From the NCBI RefSeq assembly GCF_004331435.1, contig NZ_SJKA01000004.1:124001-188000 (forward strand): a stretch of 64,000 bases of DNA. Direction: 5' to 3'. Under the pieces are notes generated by a model. The model did no database searches. It was not told the DNA's origin and worked only from the letters and a program-made list of their open reading frames with translations. Shown here one piece after another: positions 6,699-13,633 of the stretch. The position numbers were made by a program, and so were the translations under genes. This DNA comes from Kribbella sindirgiensis. Its GTDB lineage: Bacteria; Actinomycetota; Actinomycetes; Propionibacteriales; Kribbellaceae. Each line of letters opens with the position of its first letter. The stretch's first letter is position 1.

Positions 6699-7676
6699 AT
6701 GGCTCCGGGCACAGTGACCTTCGTCGTCTTCGAGAACTTCGACACCCTCGATCTCGCCGGGCCGGTCGAGGTCTTCGGAGAGGCCGGCTACAACCTCCGG
6801 ACCGTCGCGCCGGCCAAGGGGCCGGTCACCTCCGACGCCGGGTTGTCCGTCAACCCCGATCACTCCGTGCGGACTGCGGACCCGCACGACGTCGACACCC
6901 TGCTGGTCGTCGGCGGCGCGGGCGTCCATGTCGCGCAACAGGACAAGAATTTGGTGCGATGGGTGGCCGACGCGGCGACCTCCGCCAGCAGAGTGGCCTC
7001 GGTCTGCAGCGGGGCGTTCCTTCTCGCTGAGGCCGGGATCCTCGACGGACACCGCGTCACCACGCACTGGCGCAAGGCGGACAGGCTGGCCGCGGAGTAC
7101 CCCTCGCTCACCGTTGACTGCGACCCGATCTTCGTCCAGGAAGGACCGATCTGGACCTCCGCAGGGGTCTCTGCTGGGATGGACCTGGCCCTGGCGATGG
7201 TCGAGGACGACCTCGGCCCGCAGGCGTCGCTCGCGGCCGCTCGGGAGCTGAATCTGTTCCTCCGCCGTCCCGGGAGCCAGTCCCAGTTCAGTGTGCCGCT
7301 CTGGTCCACCCCGCCGCGCGACGACATCATGCGCCGGGTCGTCGACGCGATCCATGCCGACCCCGGCGGTCCGCACGGGATCGCAGATCTCGCGAACGTG
7401 GCCGGCCTCAGCCCTCGCCACCTGCAACGCAGGTTCACCCAAGAGGTCGGGATGACACCCGCGGCGTACGTCGAGCGCGTCCGCGTGGAGGCGGCACAAC
7501 GCGACCTTTCCGAACGCGACGATCCGGTGGAGACGATCGCCCACCGCCACGGATTCGGCACCGCCGAGACGCTCCGACGGACCTTCCACAGGATCGTCGG
7601 CGCCTCGCCGACGGACTACCGCGCCCGGTTCACCACCACCCGGCCGCCGACGCACTCGACGCCGAGATACCGCTGA
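6699..7676 (+). CDS. GlxA-family AraC-type transcriptional regulator
   Basis: 325 residues: an N-terminal DJ-1/PfpI-like sensor domain (TFVVFENFDTLDLAGPVEVF; nucleophile elbow SVCSGAF) and a C-terminal AraC double HTH at about 215-315 (IADLANVAGLSPRHLQRRF, then IAHRHGFGTAETLRRTFHR). Such regulators often control amine, nitrile or isonitrile catabolism or export. The ATG at 6699 begins at the conserved fold; the longer frame would start inside the dyad. It is followed 19 nt later by an EamA transporter and divergent from the PfpI pair, suggesting one regulon. Confidence 0.92.
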   Translation: MAPGTVTFVVFENFDTLDLAGPVEVFGEAGYNLRTVAPAKGPVTSDAGLSVNPDHSVRTADPHDVDTLLVVGGAGVHVAQQDKNLVRWVADAATSASRVASVCSGAFLLAEAGILDGHRVTTHWRKADRLAAEYPSLTVDCDPIFVQEGPIWTSAGVSAGMDLALAMVEDDLGPQASLAAARELNLFLRRPGSQSQFSVPLWSTPPRDDIMRRVVDAIHADPGGPHGIADLANVAGLSPRHLQRRFTQEVGMTPAAYVERVRVEAAQRDLSERDDPVETIAHRHGFGTAETLRRTFHRIVGASPTDYRARFTTTRPPTHSTPRYR

Positions 7677-7695
7677 TCTGACGGGGGCACCCAGG

Positions 7696-8655
7696 ATGAC
7701 CGGATCGAGAGTTCGGGACCGCGCCGCGCACCAGGGTCCGTTGCTCATGGTCGGCAGCGCCCTCGCCTGGGCTGCCGGTCTGGTCGCCACCAAGTGGGTG
7801 CTCAACCAGACCCGAGCTACACCCACCGCGGTACTCACGGTCCAGTTGGCCGGGTCCCTCCTCGTCCTCGCCGCAGCTGCAGCGGTGACGCGCACGCCGG
7901 TGCGCGGCGGACTCACCAAGGGATGGGTCGGACTCCTCGAACCGGGCCTTTCCTACTATCTGGCGCTCGCCGGGCTCACCCTCACCAGCGCTATCAACGC
8001 GAGCATCCTGGGCACCCTGGAACCCGTGCTCGTGCCGATCCTGGCGCTCCTGCTGTTCCGAGAGCGTCCGGCACCGCGCCTTGCCGTCATCGTCGTGGCA
8101 GCGACCATCGGTTCGCTCCTGGTCTCCGCCTCGGGGACCACCGCCGGGTCCGACTGGCACGGCGATTTGCTGATCCTGGCAAGCGTCGCAGCGGCGGCCT
8201 TGTACGTCGTCCTCGCCTCTACCCAGGTCGTCGACCTGTCGCCCCTGGCCGCCGCCATCGGCCAGCAGTTGTGGGCGCTGGCGCTGGTCATGTCGTTCCT
8301 CCTCGCGACCTTCGTCGTAACGGGAACGACGGGCTGGACCGAGCCCCAGTTCACCGACCTGTTACTTGCGGCCGGGTCCGGGATCCTGAACTACGCGCTT
8401 CCGTTCTGGCTGTACCTGGTCGCACTGACGAAGATGCCCGTCAGCAGTGCCGCGGCCTACTTGACACTGATACCCCTGTTCGGCGTTGCTCTCGCCGCGG
8501 TGGTCCTCGGCGAGGACGTCTCCCCTCTCCACCTTGCGGGTGGAGTGCTCGTCGTTGGAAGCCTCCTCTGGGAGGCGCTGGGCCATACCGGCCCGCCAGG
8601 ACGCTCCGAGCGGCATCGTCGGACGAGCACGACAGACAAGTCTCCCAGCGCTTAG
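7696..8655 (+). CDS. EamA/DMT-family exporter
   Basis: A 319-residue integral membrane protein with about ten hydrophobic helices arranged as two EamA repeats (first about 15-140, second about 155-295). Typical features include LTSAINASILGTLEPV in the first half and the matching PVSSAAAYLTLIPLFGVALA in the second. DMT proteins export metabolites such as amino acids or drugs. It begins 19 nt after the GlxA-type regulator and is probably co-transcribed. The cargo cannot be told. The C-terminal 30 residues are hydrophilic. Confidence 0.9.
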   Translation: MTGSRVRDRAAHQGPLLMVGSALAWAAGLVATKWVLNQTRATPTAVLTVQLAGSLLVLAAAAAVTRTPVRGGLTKGWVGLLEPGLSYYLALAGLTLTSAINASILGTLEPVLVPILALLLFRERPAPRLAVIVVAATIGSLLVSASGTTAGSDWHGDLLILASVAAAALYVVLASTQVVDLSPLAAAIGQQLWALALVMSFLLATFVVTGTTGWTEPQFTDLLLAAGSGILNYALPFWLYLVALTKMPVSSAAAYLTLIPLFGVALAAVVLGEDVSPLHLAGGVLVVGSLLWEALGHTGPPGRSERHRRTSTTDKSPSA

Positions 8656-8669
8656 ACGCCGGCGGGCTC

Positions 8670-8915
8670 GTGTCCCACCTCGTCGTACCGGGATCGGAGT
8701 ACGAGGACACCGAGCAGTTGCGGCAACTCCGGCAGGCCCGGGCACAGGATCTCGGCCGGGTGGTCCCTTTGATCATGAGCGTCCGGTACTACGAAGGCAG
8801 CCGCGGCTTCAACTGGCCGCACGCCTCGGCGGCGCTCGCCCTGGATCGCTACCTCGCAGCACCCCTGGAACACGAACTGGACAGGGCAGCACGAGACCCC
8901 GGACCTTCGTCGTAG
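8670..8915 (+). CDS. Hypothetical 81-residue frame, possibly a gene remnant
   Basis: Begins with GTG 14 nt after the exporter stop and has protein-like composition (EYEDTEQLRQLRQARAQDLG, VVPLIMSVRYYEGSRGFNWP). The codon use resembles neighbouring genes. The last eight codons (ARDPGPSS) lie inside the left arm of the strong terminator hairpin, so the original 3' end may have been lost. No convincing Shine-Dalgarno. I do not recognise the family; it may be a truncated remnant. Confidence 0.4.
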   Translation: MSHLVVPGSEYEDTEQLRQLRQARAQDLGRVVPLIMSVRYYEGSRGFNWPHASAALALDRYLAAPLEHELDRAARDPGPSS

Positions 8916-8941
8916 CGATCACGAAGGTCCGGGGTCTCGTG
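8890..8941. terminator. Strong bidirectional terminator hairpin
   Basis: Perfect 21-bp arms (8890-8910 and 8921-8941) around a 10-base loop. It sits between the plus-strand GlxA/EamA transcript and the minus-strand anti-sigma-like gene, so it can end both. This is the longest perfect stem with a loop in the window. Confidence 0.85.
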
Positions 8942-8973
8942 CCAGTAGCCGCAGAAGCGGTGCCCGCAGGATG

Positions 8974-9861
8974 TCAGGTGCTGATCTTGAACTTCGGGGA
9001 GATCGCCAGTTCGGCCAGTTGGCGGGCGGTGAAGATCGGTTGGGTCAGCGGTGTCCGGCCCGCGCGGTCGCACTTCTTGGCTTGTGCGAGGAAGACGACG
9101 GTGCCGTCGTCGTACCGGTAGGCAGCCCACTGGTCGTAGCTGCCGTCGCCCTTGGTGGTCAGTACGCCGACCTTCTTGCCGCTGACGTCTGTGACCGTGC
9201 AGGTGCCGGTCCCACCCCAGAACCTCTTCGCCACCGTGCAGATGTCCGCGGCCGGTTTTCCGTCGGGCGTGACCGACTGCACCAGCAGCTGGCCGACCCG
9301 GTTGTCCTTCTGCACCGGGATGGTGGCCATGTACTCCCAGTAGTCCGGCTCGCCGTCGCTGGAGGCGTACTGGGTCTGCGGCCACCGCAACGAATGACCG
9401 TCGGAGTCCTTCAGGTTCGGCGTGCTGAAACCTGCCGGCACTGACGAGCTCAGGTCGTTCATCAGCGTCACGGACCGGTCCGCGCGCGGACCTGCGGACG
9501 CCGTACGGTCCACCTGGCCCTCCGGCCACGGGTCACCGGTCTTCCGGGTATTCGGCGCGGTCGTCGGCGCCACAGTGGAGACCGGCGGCGGCGTGGATGC
9601 CGACGGGAATGCCGACGGCGTGCCCGGGCTGCCAGCGACCATCTGGCCCACCGATCGGGGACCGGTGATGTTCGCGACCAGTGCGGGACCGGCCCCGACG
9701 CCGACCACCAGCACTCCGGCAGCGACCCCGGCCCATGCCGCCCGGCGCCGCTTGCGTGCGCGGCGCGCCCGGTCGAGAGTGTGCGCGGGATCCATCGACG
9801 GAGGTGGAGTGCTGCGCACGATCACGTCACGCAGGGCCTCGTTGAGATCCTCTTCCTTCAT
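8974..9861 (-). CDS. Membrane protein paired with ECF sigma factor (anti-sigma-like)
   Basis: 295 residues. A cytoplasmic N-terminal segment of about 45 residues starts MKEEDLNEALRDVIVRSTPP and is rich in Arg (RARRARKRRRAAW); one transmembrane helix lies at about 45-68 (GVAAGVLVVGVGAGPALVAN); an extracellular part follows with a Pro/Thr-rich linker and a Cys pair (DICTVAKRFWGGTGTCTVTD). Its start overlaps the sigma gene stop (ATGA). The layout fits a membrane anti-sigma or sigma-linked sensor, but no zinc-binding anti-sigma motif is visible, so the anti-sigma role is inference from context. Confidence 0.8.
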   Translation of the reverse strand: MKEEDLNEALRDVIVRSTPPPSMDPAHTLDRARRARKRRRAAWAGVAAGVLVVGVGAGPALVANITGPRSVGQMVAGSPGTPSAFPSASTPPPVSTVAPTTAPNTRKTGDPWPEGQVDRTASAGPRADRSVTLMNDLSSSVPAGFSTPNLKDSDGHSLRWPQTQYASSDGEPDYWEYMATIPVQKDNRVGQLLVQSVTPDGKPAADICTVAKRFWGGTGTCTVTDVSGKKVGVLTTKGDGSYDQWAAYRYDDGTVVFLAQAKKCDRAGRTPLTQPIFTARQLAELAISPKFKIST

Positions 9862-10352
9862 CGAACCTTCTCCTCTTCCAGCAGACCGCGCAGCGTCGCC
9901 AACCCGCGCGAGGCCTGGCTCTTGACATTTCCGGCCGAGCAGTCGAGGAGCGCAGCCGTCTGCTCGACGGACTGGTCCTCCCAGTACCGAAGGACCAGGA
10001 CGGCGCGTTGCCTCGGGGGCACCTTGACGAGGGCCTCCAGCAACATGAGCCGTTCGTCGGCGAGGTCGGCCGCGGGCGCTGCCCGGTCGGCCGTCGGGAT
10101 CTCGACCGATTCGTGCCGGAACCACCCCCGGCGCCGCTCGGACAGGAACGTCCGGATGAGTGTCTGCCTGGTGTAGTTGTCCATCGCCTCTTGCCGCTGG
10201 ATCCGGCGCCACGCCAGGTAGAGCTTCGTGAAGGTCTGCTGCACCAGGTCTTCCGCACGATGCCAGTCGCCGCAGAGCAGGTACGCCGTGCCGCGCATGG
10301 CGTCGGAACGTGCCGCGAAGTACGCCTCGAACGCCGCGTCCCGATCACTCAT
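9858..10352 (-). CDS. SigE-family ECF RNA polymerase sigma factor
   Basis: 164 residues, typical of the actinobacterial 'SigE family' ECF group. Region 2 is at about 10-75 (GTAYLLCGDWHRAEDLVQQT, TKLYLAWRRI) and region 4 at about 105-160 (LPPRQRAVLVLRYWEDQSVE is matched by VPPRQRAVLVLRYWEDQSVE, then QTAALLDCSAGNVKSQASRG). The start MSDRDAAFEAYF was chosen from the conserved first helix. It is coupled to the downstream membrane partner and divergent from a PASTA-domain gene, which may be a target. Confidence 0.92.
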   Translation of the reverse strand: MSDRDAAFEAYFAARSDAMRGTAYLLCGDWHRAEDLVQQTFTKLYLAWRRIQRQEAMDNYTRQTLIRTFLSERRRGWFRHESVEIPTADRAAPAADLADERLMLLEALVKVPPRQRAVLVLRYWEDQSVEQTAALLDCSAGNVKSQASRGLATLRGLLEEEKVR

Positions 10353-10463
10353 CTGATCTCCCCTCTTCGATACCGGGTTAGACACGCCTCCGAGAGCGAA
10401 GTTGGTTGCATCCACACGAAGGGAATCGGGTATCAACCGGGCGGACGGCCCGGTCAGACCAGT

Positions 10464-11897
10464 GTGAGCACCTATCGGGCCAAGTATCTGATCGCCGCCG
10501 CAGCCCTTGCGGTCGCGACGCTGCTGTCCGGCGGAGTCACCGCCGCCGGCGTTTCGCAGGCGACCTGCACCGACGACTGGGCCCTCACGCCGTCGAACCC
10601 TGCTCCCAACGTCCGCGGCCAGTCATTGGCGACGGCAGCGACGACTCTGCAGGCCGCCGACTACAACTGCACGGTTGCGAACGTCAAAACCGCCGGTGTC
10701 GATGAACAAGCCGTCGTCGTCGCCGCGCAGCAGACACGCACCGAAAGCGACCCCGACGGGGGCATATCGCTGGTCGCTCTCTCGCTCGGCGTGGTGATGC
10801 CTGATCTCACCGGGAAGACGTTGCGCGTCGCCGAGGAGACCATGACGCAACTGGGCCTCTTGGTCCGTACGTCGCCTTCCGACGCAGCTGCCGACTGGAC
10901 CGTCCGCCAGCAGCGGCCTGGCGCCGGCGGCTACGTGGTGTTCGGACGGGCGGTCACGCTGATCCTCGCCGAACCCGCCCAGCCGGATCTTGTGCCGGTA
11001 CCGACTCTGATCGAGCACACCGAGACCGACGCCGCGGCGATGGTCAAGACGGCCGGGCTCGTCTACGCGCAACGGATCCTCAAGGACGGCAAGCGCCCCG
11101 GGCGTGTGGTGAGCCAGCAACCGCAGCCAGGTGAGCGGGTCGAACGCGGCACGAAGGTGACAGCCGACATCCGCCGGACGCCCGTGACAACACCAACGAC
11201 AACACCAACGACACCAACGCCAGCACCGCCCGTCGTGGTCCGCACCGTGGTGCCGGACGTCGTCGGTCGTCTCGAATCCACCGCCCAGCAGGCGATCGGG
11301 GCCGCCCGGCTGAAGTTCCGGTCTCGGGTGGTCCGTCCCGGCAACGCTCCAGGGATCGTCCTGAACCAGAGTCCGCGGGCCGGCACCGAGGCCGACGTCG
11401 GCACCGTCGTCACCGTCGACGTCACCCGCGCGCCGAAGCCGACGCTCGTACCGGTTCCCGACCTGCTCGACCGCAGCGAGGCCGAGGCCCGCGGCGCGAT
11501 CGAGGACGTCGAGCTGATCCTCGCGCTGATCCGTGGGAGTGATGCTTCGGGCGGCGAGCGTCACATCGTCAGCCAGCAGCCGCGCGCCGGGGAGCTCGTC
11601 CCAACCGGTACGACGGTCACGGTGAACCTCGCCGCCGACGAATCGACCTGGCCGTCGTGGCTGGTGCCACTGCTGCTCGTGACGGCCGCCGTGGCAGTCG
11701 GGGCGGCCGGCCGCTTCCAGCACCGACGTGGACCGAAACAGCCGATCGATCCGATGCCTCATGTTCGTGCGGAGGGGCGACTGCTTCCGGGGGCTCCGCG
11801 GATCCACGAGTCCGGCCCCGCACACCGAATCCGCGTCGACGCTCGCCTCGATCGCGGGCGCCAGTACCTGCAGGAGAAGACCGATGAACACCAGTAG
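10464..11897 (+). CDS. Membrane-anchored PASTA-repeat protein without kinase domain
   Basis: 477 residues from a GTG start: an N-terminal signal/anchor helix at about 7-27, then five PASTA-like repeats (first weak at about 45-105; PDLTGKTLRVAEETMTQLGL; VPTLIEHTETDAAAMVKTAG; VPDVVGRLESTAQQAIGAAR; VPDLLDRSEAEARGAIEDVE), with a Thr/Pro linker between repeats three and four, and a C-terminal helix at about 400-418 followed by a basic tail. PASTA domains bind peptidoglycan fragments, usually on Ser/Thr kinases; here there is none. It is divergent from an ECF sigma operon. No good ribosome site precedes the GTG, so the start is uncertain. Confidence 0.85.
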   Translation: MSTYRAKYLIAAAALAVATLLSGGVTAAGVSQATCTDDWALTPSNPAPNVRGQSLATAATTLQAADYNCTVANVKTAGVDEQAVVVAAQQTRTESDPDGGISLVALSLGVVMPDLTGKTLRVAEETMTQLGLLVRTSPSDAAADWTVRQQRPGAGGYVVFGRAVTLILAEPAQPDLVPVPTLIEHTETDAAAMVKTAGLVYAQRILKDGKRPGRVVSQQPQPGERVERGTKVTADIRRTPVTTPTTTPTTPTPAPPVVVRTVVPDVVGRLESTAQQAIGAARLKFRSRVVRPGNAPGIVLNQSPRAGTEADVGTVVTVDVTRAPKPTLVPVPDLLDRSEAEARGAIEDVELILALIRGSDASGGERHIVSQQPRAGELVPTGTTVTVNLAADESTWPSWLVPLLLVTAAVAVGAAGRFQHRRGPKQPIDPMPHVRAEGRLLPGAPRIHESGPAHRIRVDARLDRGRQYLQEKTDEHQ

Positions 11898-12474
11898 CCA
11901 CCGAGTCACCATCGCCTCGCACTTCGGCCAGACCGGCCGGCACACCTCCGTCGAGCTGAACGGACTGCTCGCCAGGAGCAACGTGCTCGAACTGGTGCCG
12001 CACCTCGGTTCGGCCCGCCGGCTCGTGTCTGCTCCGGTGGCCGATGCCCTCACAGCGACCTTCGATCACGACCTGGGTGATCCGATCCTGTGGGCCTGGC
12101 GGACGCACCGCGACCTCCAGAAGGCAGCGAGCGCGACCCTCGCGGGCACCGGGCCGCCCGAGTACGTCACGTTGGCCGAGCACGAGATCTCGTCCGTCCA
12201 TCACCCGGAGGTGGACGTCATCGTCGACGGGCAGGCGCCGTACACGATCACCTTCGACCTCACGGTGCTCTTGACACTCGAAAGCGTTCTGCTGACCGTC
12301 CAGCGCGGCCTGCTGATCGGGCTGAGTCCGGGCGCTTGCTCCGTCGAGGTGTCCCTCGGTGCGCACGGCTTCGATTTCCGGCGCTCCGCGAGGTACGCGC
12401 TCCAGGAGCTGGTGACTCTGCACACCGGCCTGAGGCTGCTGCCCGCCTCGGCCTACGCAGAGCTACCGGTCTGA
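11884..12474 (+). CDS. Hypothetical protein coupled to PASTA gene
   Basis: 196 residues; starts 14 nt inside the end of the PASTA gene (GAGAAG upstream), so it is translated from the same message. No signal peptide or membrane helix. The middle (DVIVDGQAPYTITFDLTVLL, then TLESVLLTVQRGLLIGLSPG) looks like alternating beta strands. I recognise no family. It may act with the PASTA protein or with the sigma factor gene that follows 74 nt later. Confidence 0.75.
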   Translation: MNTSSHRVTIASHFGQTGRHTSVELNGLLARSNVLELVPHLGSARRLVSAPVADALTATFDHDLGDPILWAWRTHRDLQKAASATLAGTGPPEYVTLAEHEISSVHHPEVDVIVDGQAPYTITFDLTVLLTLESVLLTVQRGLLIGLSPGACSVEVSLGAHGFDFRRSARYALQELVTLHTGLRLLPASAYAELPV

Positions 12475-12548
12475 CGCGGGATTGGCATGTATCTGCAGGC
12501 CCTCCGGCGCGGTCCGTTCAGTAGGACTCGGCATCGAGGGGGGCCGGA

Positions 12549-13184
12549 ATGGAACAGGAAGTCTCACCGGTCGCCGCCCTGGTGGCCGCCGCGGCCGGTG
12601 GCGATCAGCAGGCGTGGAGCGAACTGGTGAGCAGATACGCACCGTTGCTCGTCTCCGTCATCCGGCAGTTCCGGCTGACGCAGAGCGAGACCGAGGACGT
12701 CGCGCAGACCGTCTGGCTGCGGCTCGTCGGCCACCTGGACAGCCTGCAGGAACCTCGGGCCATGCCGGGGTGGATCATCACGACCGCCCGCCGCGAGGCG
12801 CTCCGGTACCTGTCGTCCGGCCGTCGGCTGCGCCCCGACGACCCGCTGGATCCCGCGTTCCAGGCGATCGCGGCGGACCTCGAGGAACCCGAGGAAGGTC
12901 TGTTCCGGGCCGAGCGGCACGAGGCGCTGCTGGCCGGGCTGGCTGAACTGCCGCACCGGCAGCGCGACCTGCTGTTGCTGCTGCTCGAGGATCCGCGGCC
13001 GTCGTACGCCGAGATCACCGAGCGCACCGGCATACCGGCGGGCAGCATCGGCCCCACCCGCTCACGCGCGCTCGAACGGCTCCGCAGGTCTCCGCGGGTC
13101 CGGGCGTACGTCGAATCCTCAGAGCGATCAGAGCGATCCGAGCCGTCAGGAGGTGCTCACCATGACGCGGCGACGTTGGGATGA
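12549..13184 (+). CDS. Sigma-70 family (ECF-type) RNA polymerase sigma factor
   Basis: 211 residues. Region 2 at about 20-85 (AWSELVSRYAPLLVSVIRQF, ETEDVAQTVWLRL), region 4 at about 130-185 (LPHRQRDLLLLLLEDPRPSY, EITERTGIPAGSIGPTRSRA). The C-terminal tail has SSERSERSEPS and overlaps the next gene by 23 nt. It starts the plus-strand half of the sigma/CHAT/subtilisin block and differs from the SigE-family factor at 9858. No anti-sigma gene is adjacent, so control is unclear. Confidence 0.9.
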   Translation: MEQEVSPVAALVAAAAGGDQQAWSELVSRYAPLLVSVIRQFRLTQSETEDVAQTVWLRLVGHLDSLQEPRAMPGWIITTARREALRYLSSGRRLRPDDPLDPAFQAIAADLEEPEEGLFRAERHEALLAGLAELPHRQRDLLLLLLEDPRPSYAEITERTGIPAGSIGPTRSRALERLRRSPRVRAYVESSERSERSEPSGGAHHDAATLG

Positions 13185-13620
13185 CGACGATCGCCTCTTC
13201 GAGGATCTCGCCGAAGCTGTCCGTGCCACGCGACCGTTGGCAGAGGCGATCGCCGCGCAGGCCGAGGGCGTGCTGTCCTGGCGGACGATCGACGAGGACC
13301 TCCTGCAGGCGAGTCTGACCTTCGACTCCTCGCTCGATGCGCTGGCCGGGACCCGGGCCGAACCCGGGCAGACGCGCTTGCTGGTGTTCACCTCCACTCC
13401 GCTGTCGATGGAGCTGGAGGTGAACCAGGACGAAGTGGTCGGCCAGATCCTCCCGCCCGGCCCCGGCGAGATCCACGTCGAGAACCCGGACGGCACGGAG
13501 TACACCGTCAGCGCCGACGAATCCGGCTTCTTCCAACTGCCGTTGCTGCCTGCGGACGCGGTCCGGTTGCGCTGCGACACACCGACCGGCCGGGTAGTCA
13601 CCGACTGGGTCCGGCTATGA
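13162..13620 (+). CDS. Small protein with C-terminal beta-sandwich-like domain, partner of sigma/CHAT
   Basis: 152 residues, no signal peptide. The start at 13162 has a perfect AGGAGG 9 bases upstream. The N-terminal half is helical and acidic (WDDDDRLFEDLAEAVRATRP). The C-terminal 50 residues (GEIHVENPDGTEYTVSADES, GFFQLPLLPADAVRLRCDTP) resemble the CarboxypepD-regulatory-like beta sandwich. It overlaps the sigma gene and ends 13 nt from the convergent CHAT gene. Function unknown; by position it may connect the sigma factor with the CHAT protease. Confidence 0.8.
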   Translation: MTRRRWDDDDRLFEDLAEAVRATRPLAEAIAAQAEGVLSWRTIDEDLLQASLTFDSSLDALAGTRAEPGQTRLLVFTSTPLSMELEVNQDEVVGQILPPGPGEIHVENPDGTEYTVSADESGFFQLPLLPADAVRLRCDTPTGRVVTDWVRL

Positions 13621-13633
13621 ATCAAGCCCCAGA

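Noticed and set aside
11063..11425. Minus-strand Val/Thr-rich frame inside the PASTA gene
   Set aside because: It is the reverse of the Thr/Pro linker and PASTA repeats; shadow.
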